Source: Pseudomonadota bacterium (GTDB taxonomy: Bacteria; Pseudomonadota; Alphaproteobacteria; Rhizobiales; Rhizobiaceae). From it: a stretch of 40,138 nucleotides of DNA. The stretch covers positions 1 through 40,138 of the forward strand of contig JAEXMK010000175.1 of NCBI GenBank assembly GCA_023444445.1, in the 5' to 3' direction. Position numbers and translations under genes: made by a program. Of the stretch, positions 10,000 through 19,746 are shown piece by piece (position 1 is the first letter of the stretch; each line of letters opens with the position of its first letter). The notes beneath the pieces are model-generated. The model made no database searches. It had not been told where the DNA came from and saw only the letters and a program-made list of their open reading frames with translations.

Positions 10000-10473
10000 T
10001 TATGGCGTGTCACCCCCGGTGAAGGCGGCGGAACGGCGCACGAATGTCTTGATGGCGAAATTGGACTGGATGCGCGACACGCCGGGAACCGTGGTCAGGA
10101 AATCCAGAAGCTCCTGATAATGTGGCAAATCCCGCACCATGGCGTGGATCAGATAGTCGGAACTGCCGCTGGTCTGATAACCGCCTACAACTTCGGGAAT
10201 GGAGGCGACATGGTGTTCGAAGGTCGTCAGCGCTTCCTTGATCTGCCGTTCCAGCGTGACGGAGATGAAGACACCCATATTGCCGAGCAGCCGGTTCTCA
10301 TCGAACACGGCGGTATAACCGCGAATGATGCCTTCCTCTTCCAGCTTGCGCACGCGCCGCAACGTCGGCGTGAAGGAAAGACCTATCCGCGCTGCCAGAT
10401 CGCGCCAGCTCACCCGCCCATCATCGCCGAGCACATGCAGAATCTTGCGGTCGAAACTGTCGAGCTCAATCAT
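10000..10473 (-). CDS. Lrp/AsnC family transcriptional regulator, probable BkdR-like
   Basis: A 157-aa feast/famine regulator. Residues 1-60 form the winged helix-turn-helix (FDRKILHVLGDDGRVSWRDLAARIGLSFTPTLRRVRKLEEEG). The rest is the RAM effector domain, including GGYQTSGSSDYLIHAMV. It lies between the leucine operon downstream on its own strand and the thiolase-acd-bkd operon running the other way. That placement suggests it senses a branched-chain amino or keto acid and controls both, as Lrp-like BkdR does for bkd in Pseudomonas putida. It could be cotranscribed with ivd across the 75-base gap. Function is inferred from family and position. Confidence 0.85.
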   Translation of the reverse strand: MIELDSFDRKILHVLGDDGRVSWRDLAARIGLSFTPTLRRVRKLEEEGIIRGYTAVFDENRLLGNMGVFISVTLERQIKEALTTFEHHVASIPEVVGGYQTSGSSDYLIHAMVRDLPHYQELLDFLTTVPGVSRIQSNFAIKTFVRRSAAFTGGDTP

Positions 10474-10510
10474 GGATCATTTGCTCTATGATATGACTAT
10501 TTATTGGATC

Positions 10511-10545
10511 AAAGATATCGCCAATCAAAAAACTGTCAATCAAAA
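10511..10545 (-). promoter_or_regulatory. Candidate promoter and direct repeats upstream of the Lrp-type regulator
   Basis: On the plus strand GCCAATCAAAA (10520-10530) and GTCAATCAAAA (10535-10545) are direct repeats spaced 15 bases apart. On the minus strand the second contains a perfect TTGACA (10534-10539), followed after 17 bases by ATCTTT (10511-10516). A -35 box inside a repeated element is a reasonable place for autoregulation by the Lrp-type protein. There is no experimental support. Confidence 0.35.
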
Positions 10546-10581
10546 TAGCTTTGAAATGAATTCGAGATAGTGATAGCGTTC

Positions 10582-10661
10582 ACCTAGAGCGATGGACCGC
10601 TCTAGGTTTTTGCTTGGCATCGGATTATCCGAAAACCGCGGCACACTTTTCGGTCCGATGC
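10582..10661. repeat. Composite of two inverted repeats in the bkd leader region
   Basis: The first hairpin has a 10-bp stem (ACCTAGAGCG at 10582-10591 with CGCTCTAGGT at 10598-10607) followed by TTTT, so it could stop plus-strand transcription. Ten bases later a second palindrome runs from GCATCGGA (10617) to TCCGATGC (10661), with internal CCGAAAA and TTTTCGG arms. The second part resembles a dispersed intergenic repeat widespread in Rhizobiaceae (from memory). The pair sits between the divergent regulator and the thiolase gene. Confidence 0.55.
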
Positions 10662-10688
10662 TTTTGTCGAGGTCTGGAGGAGATCGCG

Positions 10689-10748
10689 ATGATGGTCGTT
10701 CTCTCAAGCGGAGTGCGGCCAGAGGGAGGTGAATTTGGCTGCGCATGA
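10689..10748 (+). CDS. Possible 19-codon leader ORF ahead of the thiolase gene
   Basis: An ATG at 10689 has the best ribosome site in this region (GGAGGAG at about 10676, spacing 7) and opens a 19-codon frame ending with TGA at 10746. The frame passes through the thiolase start in another reading frame. The peptide begins MMVVLSSG and is not obviously rich in one regulatory amino acid. It could couple translation to the thiolase, whose own start is not ATG, or be chance. Confidence 0.3.
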   Translation: MMVVLSSGVRPEGGEFGCA

Positions 10749-11898
10749 CCCTGTCGTGATCGTCGGGGCCGCCCGTACTGCTATGGGTGGGTTCCAGGGC
10801 GAATTCAAATCGGTGGCTGCGCCCGATCTTGGGGCGGCTGCGATCCGTGCGGCCGTCGAACGGGCTGCTATTTCGGTTTCTGACATTGATGATGTCCTGA
10901 TGGGCTGTGTGCTCACGGCCGGGCAGGGACAGGCCCCTGCCAGACAGGCAGCCATTGCCGCCGGCATTCCCAACTCGGTTGGCGCGACGACCATCAACAA
11001 GATGTGCGGCTCGGGCATGAAGGCGATCATGTTGGGCCATGACCAGATCGCGGCGGGAAGCTCTTCCATCGTGATCGCGGGCGGCATGGAAAGCATGAGC
11101 AATGCGCCCTATCTGCTGGATCGCGCTCGAAATGGCTATCGTCTCGGTCATGGCAAGGTCATCGACCATATGTTTCTCGACGGTCTCGAGGATGCCTATG
11201 ACAAGGGCCGGCTGATGGGCACTTTCGCGGAAGATTGCGCTGAAACCTATCAATTCACCCGCGCCATGCAGGATGATTATGCGCTGACCTCGCTGGAGCG
11301 TGCCAGACATGCCATCGCTGAGGGGGCTTTCGAAGCGGAAGTAGTGCCCGTCAGGGATATCTCGGTGGACGAGCAGCCGGGCAAAGCAAGGCCGGAGAAA
11401 ATCCCGCAGCTGAAGCCCGCCTTTCGCGATGGCGGAACGGTGACGGCGGCCAATTCCAGCTCGATTTCCGATGGCGCGGCCGCTCTCGTTCTCATGCGTC
11501 GCTCCGAAGCGGAAAGGCGTGGCCTTTCACCGCTGGCGACCATTATCGGTCAAGCCTCCCATGCGGATGCCCCTGCCGGATATCCAACGGCTCCCATCGG
11601 CGCGATGAAAAAGCTGTTCGATAAAACTGGCTGGGCGGCGAAGGATGTCGATCTTTTCGAAATCAACGAGGCTTTTGCTGTGGTGGCGATGGCGGCAATG
11701 CGCGATCTCGATCTGCCGCATGAGAAGGTAAATGTGCATGGCGGCGCCTGTGCGCTCGGCCATCCCATCGGCGCTTCCGGCGCGAGGATCGTTGTCACCC
11801 TGCTGGCCGCCCTGCAGCGTCACGGGCTGAAGCGCGGCGTGGCCACCGTCTGTATCGGCGGCGGTGAAGCAACCGCGCTCGGCATCGAGCGGCATTAG
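10729..11898 (+). CDS. Acetyl-CoA C-acyltransferase (thiolase)
   Basis: A 389-aa type II thiolase. It condenses or cleaves acetoacetyl-CoA; in this context it may also act on 2-methylacetoacetyl-CoA from isoleucine. Signatures are the nucleophilic Cys in NKMCGSGMKA (about residue 91-93), GGMESMSNAPYLL, NVHGGACALGHPIGASGARI with the active His, and the second Cys in CIGGGEATAL. No ATG fits the N-terminus: either GTG at 10729, or TTG at 10735 with GGGAGG six bases upstream, starts the protein. The TTG looks better placed for the ribosome site and shortens the protein by two residues. It begins the plus-strand operon leading to bkdB; the next gene starts 12 bases on. Confidence 0.9.
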   Translation: MNLAAHDPVVIVGAARTAMGGFQGEFKSVAAPDLGAAAIRAAVERAAISVSDIDDVLMGCVLTAGQGQAPARQAAIAAGIPNSVGATTINKMCGSGMKAIMLGHDQIAAGSSSIVIAGGMESMSNAPYLLDRARNGYRLGHGKVIDHMFLDGLEDAYDKGRLMGTFAEDCAETYQFTRAMQDDYALTSLERARHAIAEGAFEAEVVPVRDISVDEQPGKARPEKIPQLKPAFRDGGTVTAANSSSISDGAAALVLMRRSEAERRGLSPLATIIGQASHADAPAGYPTAPIGAMKKLFDKTGWAAKDVDLFEINEAFAVVAMAAMRDLDLPHEKVNVHGGACALGHPIGASGARIVVTLLAALQRHGLKRGVATVCIGGGEATALGIERH

Positions 11899-11910
11899 GG
11901 GGAGGCGGTG

Positions 11911-14321
<2,411 letters not shown>

Positions 14322-14324
14322 GAC

Positions 14325-15338
14325 ATGGCAAGAATGACGATGATTGAAGCCGTCCGCAGCGCCATGGATGTGTCCATGGAGCGCAGCGACGATGTCGTGG
14401 TGTTCGGCGAAGATGTCGGCTATTTCGGTGGGGTTTTCCGCGCCACGCAGGGGCTGCAGGGAAAATACGGCAAGACCCGTTGTTTCGATGCGCCAATCAG
14501 TGAATCCGGCATTGTCGGCACGGCCATCGGCATGGCTGCTTATGGGTTGCGGCCCTGTGTCGAAATCCAGTTCGCCGATTACATGTATCCCGCCTATGAC
14601 CAGATCACCCAGGAGGCAGCGCGTATCCGTTATCGCTCCAATGGCGATTTCACCTGCCCCATCGTTCTTCGCATGCCGACCGGTGGCGGCATTTTCGGCG
14701 GGCAGACGCACAGCCAGAGCCCGGAAGCGCTTTTCACCCATGTCTGCGGGCTGAAGGTTGTCGTCCCTTCCAATCCCTATGACGCCAAGGGGCTGCTGAT
14801 CGCCTCCATCGAAGATCCCGACCCCGTGATGTTTCTGGAGCCAAAGCGGCTTTATAACGGTCCCTTCGACGGGCATCATGACCGGCCGGTAACGCCGTGG
14901 TCCAAACACGATATGGGGGAGGTGCCGGAAGGTCATTACACCGTTCCCATCGGCAAGGCCGAGATACGCCGTCCTGGAAACGCTGTCACCGTTATTGCTT
15001 ATGGCACCATGGTGCATGTGGCGCTGGCGGCGGCGGAAGAGACCGGTGTGGATGCCGAAATCATAGACCTTCGCAGCCTGCTGCCGCTTGATCTCGATAG
15101 TATCGTAAAATCGGTCTCCAAGACGGGCCGCTGTGTCATGGTGCATGAGGCGACGCTGACCTCCGGCTTTGGGGCCGAAGTCGTGTCTCTGGTGCAGGAA
15201 CATTGTTTTTATCACCTTGAGGCTCCTGTCGTCCGCGTCGCGGGCTGGGATACGCCTTACCCCCATGCGCAGGAATGGGACTATTTTCCGGGACCGGCCC
15301 GCGTTGGGCGCGCCCTTGTCGAAGTCATGGAGGCCTGA
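14325..15338 (+). CDS. bkdA2: Branched-chain 2-oxoacid dehydrogenase E1, beta subunit
   Basis: A 337-aa E1-beta subunit; it completes the ThDP site of the alpha2beta2 E1. FGEDVGYFGGVFRATQGL near the N-terminus carries the conserved Glu. EIQFADYMYPAYDQI and RMPTGGGIFGGQTHSQSPEA are family segments, and the C-terminal transketolase domain is seen in IDLRSLLPLD and VHEATLTSGFGAEV. It follows bkdA1 by three bases and precedes bkdB by two, so the three are one translated unit. Confidence 0.95.
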   Translation: MARMTMIEAVRSAMDVSMERSDDVVVFGEDVGYFGGVFRATQGLQGKYGKTRCFDAPISESGIVGTAIGMAAYGLRPCVEIQFADYMYPAYDQITQEAARIRYRSNGDFTCPIVLRMPTGGGIFGGQTHSQSPEALFTHVCGLKVVVPSNPYDAKGLLIASIEDPDPVMFLEPKRLYNGPFDGHHDRPVTPWSKHDMGEVPEGHYTVPIGKAEIRRPGNAVTVIAYGTMVHVALAAAEETGVDAEIIDLRSLLPLDLDSIVKSVSKTGRCVMVHEATLTSGFGAEVVSLVQEHCFYHLEAPVVRVAGWDTPYPHAQEWDYFPGPARVGRALVEVMEA

Positions 15339-15340
15339 TT

Positions 15341-16612
15341 ATGGCGGAATTCGTTCTCACAATGCCTGATGTCGGTGAAGGGGTGGCGGAAGCCGAACTG
15401 GTGGAATGGAACGTTAAACCGGGCGATATCGTCCATGAGGACATGGTGCTGGCCGCGGTGATGACGGACAAGGCGACGGTGGAAATCCCATCCCCTGTGG
15501 CGGGCGTCGTTACCTGGCTCGCCGTGACGGTCGGAAATACTGTGCCGGTGAAGGCACCGCTCCTGCGCATCGAAACCGATGCCGCCGCCGCCGCTCCCAA
15601 TGGCAGTGTACCGGAAGCGGAAGTACCGACCCAGATGAGGGAAGCGCCTGCCGACATGACGGACACGCCGCCACCCGTTGAAGCCCAGCCGATGGCGCGA
15701 GAGCCCGAGGAGGCGCCGCCGCCGCCCGCCGCCGAACCGCATCACAAGCCGCTCGCATCCCCCGCCGTTCGCCAGCGTGCCGATGATCTCGATATTGATC
15801 TCACCAAGATCAAGGGCACGGGGCCTGACGGGCATATCACCCATGCCGATCTCGATGGGTTTTTAACGGTGCGGGGTCGGCCGGAACGCCCTGAACCTGT
15901 AGCGCCGCACGATAGCGCCGTCGAGGAAGTGAAGATAACTGGACTGCGGCGCAAGATTGCCGAGAAGATGGTGCTCTCCGCTTCGCGTATTCCGCACATC
16001 ACCTATGTCGAGGAAGTCGACGTGACCGATCTGGAGGATCTTCGCGCTACCATGAACGGTAACCGTCGTTCCGGCCAGCCGAAACTGACGATCCTGCCGT
16101 TTCTGATGCGTGCGCTGGTGAAAGCCGTGGCCGATCATCCGGGCATGAATGCCACTTTCGACGATGAGAACGGTGTCGTCAGCCACTACGAGGCGGTTCA
16201 TATCGGCATCGCCACGCAGACACCGTCCGGTCTCACCGTTCCGGTCGTGCGCCACACGGAAACGCTTGGCCTTTGGGAATGCGCGGAAGAAGTCGCGCGC
16301 GTCGCTGAAGCCGCCCGCACCGGCACGGCGCATCGGGAAGAGCTGATGGGGTCCACCATCACCATCAGTTCGCTGGGGGCCTTGGGCGGTGTTGTTTCGA
16401 CGCCCATCATCAATCATCCCGAGGTGGCGATCATCGGCGTCAACAAGATCGTGACGCGGCCGGTCTGGGACGGGATCCGGTTTGTACCGCGCAAGATGAT
16501 GAACCTCTCCTCGAGCTTCGATCACCGTGTCGTCGACGGCTGGGATGCGGCAGTCTTCATCCAGGCCATCAAAGCATTGCTGGAGAAGCCCGCGCTTATT
16601 TTCATCGAGTGA
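15341..16612 (+). CDS. bkdB: Branched-chain 2-oxoacid dehydrogenase E2 (dihydrolipoyl transacylase)
   Basis: A 423-aa E2 core protein. The single lipoyl domain covers about residues 1-80, with the lipoylated Lys44 in MTDKATVEIP. An Ala/Pro/Glu-rich linker follows to about 135. The peripheral subunit-binding domain lies at about 140-178 (SPAVRQRADDLDIDLTKIKG). The C-terminal catalytic domain ends with SFDHRVVDGWDAA, where the His and Asp are catalytic. The ATG at 15341 has GGAGG 10 bases upstream, in the end of bkdA2. A longer open frame beginning at 15275 is not used. No lipoamide dehydrogenase gene follows; the operon ends at an inverted-repeat element. Confidence 0.95.
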   Translation: MAEFVLTMPDVGEGVAEAELVEWNVKPGDIVHEDMVLAAVMTDKATVEIPSPVAGVVTWLAVTVGNTVPVKAPLLRIETDAAAAAPNGSVPEAEVPTQMREAPADMTDTPPPVEAQPMAREPEEAPPPPAAEPHHKPLASPAVRQRADDLDIDLTKIKGTGPDGHITHADLDGFLTVRGRPERPEPVAPHDSAVEEVKITGLRRKIAEKMVLSASRIPHITYVEEVDVTDLEDLRATMNGNRRSGQPKLTILPFLMRALVKAVADHPGMNATFDDENGVVSHYEAVHIGIATQTPSGLTVPVVRHTETLGLWECAEEVARVAEAARTGTAHREELMGSTITISSLGALGGVVSTPIINHPEVAIIGVNKIVTRPVWDGIRFVPRKMMNLSSSFDHRVVDGWDAAVFIQAIKALLEKPALIFIE

Positions 16613-16628
16613 AGGCGATCGGTGCTCC

Positions 16629-16745
16629 CTCATCCCTGTGCTCGTCACAGGGATTCAGCCTGCCCAAGTCTTTGGGCTGAAAGGACTCTCTCCACCGCGC
16701 AGACGCGCGTCGGCTGGATTCCTGTGACGAGCAGAGGAATGAGGG
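16629..16745. repeat. 117-bp palindromic element with long terminal inverted repeats
   Basis: The ends are inverted repeats of about 32 bp with few mismatches. The left arm begins CTCATCCCTGTGCTCGTCAC and the right arm is its near reverse complement, ending GAATGAGGG. The middle holds a GCCCAAG..TTTGGGC hairpin and a CGCG-rich stretch. It lies 16 bases after the bkdB stop, so the RNA would fold strongly just past the operon and may act as terminator or 3' stabiliser. A partial copy opens the window. It has no coding capacity, like a miniature transposable element or rhizobial mosaic element. Confidence 0.75.
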
Positions 16746-16959
16746 TGTATGCGTGTCATGACCGCATTTCGTCGCTCGCGTTTTCGACCTTCATGGAACT
16801 GTTTCGCTGTCGGTATAGGCTTGCGTTCGTCATCTTCGGGTATAGAAGAGAAGAACGAGAAGCATGTTTTCTCATCATGATCATAGTGGCGGACGAGGGC
16901 GCTCCGGTGCCCGGCGGTCCGCTGTCCGCCGGCAACCGAATGAAGAAGAAGGTCCTCCC
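16746..16959. other. Intergenic region upstream of gpmI
   Basis: Together with the preceding repeat this makes about 350 bases without a gene. It should hold the gpmI promoter but I see no convincing -35/-10 pair. An imperfect hairpin (GGCGGAC at 16888 with GTCCGCC at 16924) lies just upstream of the gpmI ribosome site and may fold in the leader. An open frame entering gpmI from 16864 is not supported by a ribosome site. Confidence 0.4.
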
Positions 16960-18477
16960 ATGCGCACTCCCAAACCCGTTGTCCTGACTATTCTCGATGG
17001 CTGGGGGCTGAACGAGGACACATCCAGCAACGCGCCGGTTCTGGCGAATACGCCTACCATGGACCGGCTTTTCGCCACCTGCCCCAATGCAACGCTGACC
17101 ACCTTCGGCCCGAATGTCGGGCTGCCCACCGGGCAGATGGGCAATTCTGAAGTCGGCCACACCAATATTGGTGCGGGCCGCATCGTTGCCATGGATCTCG
17201 GACAGATCGATCTGGCTATCGAGGATGGCAGCTTTTTCCGCAATGCGGCGATGCTTGATTTCGCCGAAACGGTAAAGGCTGCGGGTGGCGTGGCGCATCT
17301 GATGTGCGTGGTTTCCGATGGTGGCGTCCATGGCCACATCCTTCACGGCCAGGCTGCGGTGAAGCTGATGATCAGTCATGGCCTGAAGGTCGTGGTGCAT
17401 GCCATCACCGATGGCCGCGATGTCGCGCCGCAATCGGCTGAAGATTTCGTGGCGGCGCTGGTGGCAAGCCTGCCGCAGGGGGCGAGCATTGGCACGGTGA
17501 TCGGCCGTTATTATGCGATGGATCGCGACAATCGCTGGGAGCGTGTCGAGAAAGCCTATGACGCGATGGTTCTCGGCAAAGGAGAACATGCGCGGGATGC
17601 GGTGAGCGCTGTTGCCCAGAGCTACAAAAACAACGTCACGGATGAGTTCATCCTGCCGACGGTGATCGATGGTTATGAAGGTTTCAAAGCCGGTGATGGC
17701 CTGTTCTGCCTGAATTTCCGCGCTGACCGCGCCCGTGAAATTCTCCTTGCCATCGGTGCGAATGATTTCGACGGTTTTGCGCGCGAAAAGCCTGTGCTTT
17801 CAGCACTGCTGGGGATGGTGGAATATTCTACCCACCATAATGAATTTATGACGACGGCTTACCCGAAGCGCGATATCGTCAACACGCTCGGCGCGTGGGT
17901 GGCAAAGCAGGGGCTGACGCAGTTCCGCCTCGCCGAAACGGAAAAATATCCGCATGTCACCTTCTTCCTGAACGGTGGCAAGGAAGAGCCCGAAGTGGGC
18001 GAAGACCGCTTCATGCCGAAATCCCCGAAAGTTGCGACCTACGATCTGCAGCCGGAAATGAGTGCGGCCGAGGTCACGGAAAAATTCGTCGAGGTGATCG
18101 GCAAGGGCTACGATCTGATCGTCACCAACTACGCCAATCCTGACATGGTCGGCCATACCGGTGATCTGCAGGCGGCGATCAAGGCGTGCGAAGCCGTGGA
18201 TCGCGGGCTTGGCGCCGTTGTTGCCGCTCTGGAAAAGGTGGGCGGTGCGATGCTTGTTATTGCCGACCATGGCAATTGCGAAACCATGGTTGACCCGGTG
18301 ACGGGTGGTCCGCACACGGCCCATACCACCAATCCGGTGCCGGTGATCCTGTTTGGCGGCCCGGAAGGCGCAAAGCTGCATGCTGGCATTCTTGCCGATG
18401 TCGCGCCGACGCTGCTGCAACTGATGAATGTGCCGCTGCCGCCGGAAATGACGGGTAGAAGCCTCATCGACCTCTAA
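16960..18477 (+). CDS. gpmI: 2,3-bisphosphoglycerate-independent phosphoglycerate mutase
   Basis: A 505-aa alkaline-phosphatase-superfamily mutase that interconverts 3- and 2-phosphoglycerate through a phosphoserine intermediate, with Mn ions. The start MRTPKPVVLTILDGWG carries the first metal Asp. The nucleophile is Ser63 in GQMGNSEVGH; VSDGGVHGH and AITDGRDVAP follow. The C-terminal metal site is seen in NYANPDMVGHTGD and IADHGNCETM. The length equals the usual 505-515 aa. The chosen ATG has AAGAAGG upstream; an in-frame start 32 codons earlier gives a non-conserved tail. It is monocistronic, with a terminator 8 bases after the stop. Confidence 0.96.
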   Translation: MRTPKPVVLTILDGWGLNEDTSSNAPVLANTPTMDRLFATCPNATLTTFGPNVGLPTGQMGNSEVGHTNIGAGRIVAMDLGQIDLAIEDGSFFRNAAMLDFAETVKAAGGVAHLMCVVSDGGVHGHILHGQAAVKLMISHGLKVVVHAITDGRDVAPQSAEDFVAALVASLPQGASIGTVIGRYYAMDRDNRWERVEKAYDAMVLGKGEHARDAVSAVAQSYKNNVTDEFILPTVIDGYEGFKAGDGLFCLNFRADRAREILLAIGANDFDGFAREKPVLSALLGMVEYSTHHNEFMTTAYPKRDIVNTLGAWVAKQGLTQFRLAETEKYPHVTFFLNGGKEEPEVGEDRFMPKSPKVATYDLQPEMSAAEVTEKFVEVIGKGYDLIVTNYANPDMVGHTGDLQAAIKACEAVDRGLGAVVAALEKVGGAMLVIADHGNCETMVDPVTGGPHTAHTTNPVPVILFGGPEGAKLHAGILADVAPTLLQLMNVPLPPEMTGRSLIDL

Positions 18478-18484
18478 TGAAACT

Positions 18485-18527
18485 CAGTCGCGCGGCAGCT
18501 CTCCAGCCCCGCGCGACTGTTCGTTTT
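18485..18527 (+). terminator. Rho-independent terminator of gpmI
   Basis: A perfect 11-bp stem (CAGTCGCGCGG at 18485-18495 with its complement at 18509-18519) has a 13-base loop and is followed by TTCGTTTT. It lies between the convergent gpmI and sulfur-transport genes. Confidence 0.8.
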
Positions 18528-18551
18528 CCGCGTTCGTGACGAGTGTTTGCG

Positions 18552-18989
18552 CTATGGCTGTTTTGCGTAGAGACGGTCGTGGACCAGCATGCCGGCAATC
18601 ATGGCGCAGACGAAAAGAACAACCGGCATCAGCCCGAGAGCGAGAGCCGATAGTGCCGGGCCGGGGCAAAAACCGGCAAGACCCCAACCAACGCCGAAAA
18701 TGGCCGAGCCTGTTATAAGCGGTCGGTCGATGCGGGTTTTTTCCGGAAGGCTGAAATCCTCGGTTAGGATGGGCTTGGCAAGACGTCGGCTGAGGAGCAC
18801 ACCCGGCACGGCAACCATCACTGCACCACCGAGAACGAATATCAGGCTCGGGTCCCAATGGCCGCTCGCCACATCGAGAAAACCGGAAACACGGGCCGGA
18901 TCAATCATGCCTGACAGCGATAGGCCGAAGCCGAACATTGCTCCTGCGATCAATGCCAGGGCAACACGCGCCACGCCGGGATTTTTCAT
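18552..18989 (-). CDS. YeeE/YedE family membrane protein, second half-size subunit
   Basis: A 145-aa hydrophobic protein with about four membrane segments. It carries the family motif GVGWGLAGFCPGPALSALA, whose Cys is the type used in thiosulfate/sulfur-compound permeases of the YeeE (TsuA) superfamily. Full-length YeeE proteins contain two such repeats; here each half has its own gene. The start at 18989 overlaps the stop of the upstream half as ATGA. It is the last gene of the blh-bigR operon. Likely role: moving thiosulfate, sulfite or another sulfur species across the inner membrane; direction is not evident. Confidence 0.82.
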   Translation of the reverse strand: MKNPGVARVALALIAGAMFGFGLSLSGMIDPARVSGFLDVASGHWDPSLIFVLGGAVMVAVPGVLLSRRLAKPILTEDFSLPEKTRIDRPLITGSAIFGVGWGLAGFCPGPALSALALGLMPVVLFVCAMIAGMLVHDRLYAKQP

Positions 18990-19393
18990 GATAGGGCTCC
19001 TGTTATCGTCGCGGCGCAGATGCCTGAAATCAGGAAAGTTGCGGTTGCGGCGATGGAGCGCCGGGAAAATCGCGCCAGCCCCATGATGCCGTGGCCTGAT
19101 GTGCAGCCGGAGCCCATGCGCGTGCCAAAACCAACCAGCAGGCCGGCAATCAGGATAAGCGGCCATGGTGCTGCGATGGTGAGGACAGGCAGTCGGCCGA
19201 ACGCTGCGGCATGGATGTAAGGCCCAGCCAACAATCCGGCAAGGAAGGCGAGATCTGCAAGGCGTCGTTCCTTGCCGAGCATTTTGCCTAGGATTCCGCT
19301 AATGCCGGCGATACGGCCATTGAAAACAAACAGCAGAATGCAGGCAAGACCGAGCATCATTCCGCCGAAAAGAGACGGCCAGTAGGGGCTCAC
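18986..19393 (-). CDS. YeeE/YedE family membrane protein, first half-size subunit
   Basis: A 135-aa protein with about four membrane segments and the paired motif GFGTRMGSGCTSGHGIMG, containing the conserved Cys of the YeeE/YedE sulfur-transport family. It starts with GTG at 19393, overlapping the bigR stop by four bases, and overlaps the next half-gene by four. The pair probably assembles into one transporter. Split YeeE/YedE pairs are common next to persulfide dioxygenase genes. Confidence 0.85.
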   Translation of the reverse strand: MSPYWPSLFGGMMLGLACILLFVFNGRIAGISGILGKMLGKERRLADLAFLAGLLAGPYIHAAAFGRLPVLTIAAPWPLILIAGLLVGFGTRMGSGCTSGHGIMGLARFSRRSIAATATFLISGICAATITGALS

Positions 19394-19746
19394 GGGGTCT
19401 CCTCCTCCGGCGCGCAGAATATGGTGTAAAGGGCTTCGATCAGCTGCGCCGCTTTCGCTTCGCTCAGCTGGTAGAATATCTGCTTGGCGTCGCGGCGGGT
19501 TTCGACCACGCCGGCTTCCCGCAAGACACCCAGCTGCTGGGACAGCGTCGGCTGGCGAATGTCCAGTTTGACTTCCAGCTCGCCGACGGAAAACTCCCCC
19601 TGCGCCAGCGTGCAGGCGAGCATCAGCCGCGCGGGATGGGCAAGCGTTTTCAGAAGCAGCGCGACCTCGACAGCCCGCTCTTCCATGGCGGGGAGGGGAA
19701 TTTCAGCAATGTGCCGGGGCTTTTCCAGCGCGTTTTTCTTCACCAT
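19390..19746 (-). CDS. bigR: ArsR-family sulfide/persulfide-responsive repressor BigR
   Basis: A 118-aa ArsR/SmtB winged-helix protein. The recognition helix region reads IRQPTLSQQLGVLREAGVVETRR. Two cysteines, Cys45 (MLACTLAQG) and Cys111 (TIFCAPEE), match the pair that in Xylella/Agrobacterium BigR forms a disulfide or polysulfide link and releases DNA. There is no ArsR metal-binding CxC motif. The start at 19746 overlaps the blh stop by 7 bases; a longer frame to 19971 is inside blh. It probably represses its own operon at the AT-rich site near 21069. Confidence 0.9.
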   Translation of the reverse strand: MVKKNALEKPRHIAEIPLPAMEERAVEVALLLKTLAHPARLMLACTLAQGEFSVGELEVKLDIRQPTLSQQLGVLREAGVVETRRDAKQIFYQLSEAKAAQLIEALYTIFCAPEEETP

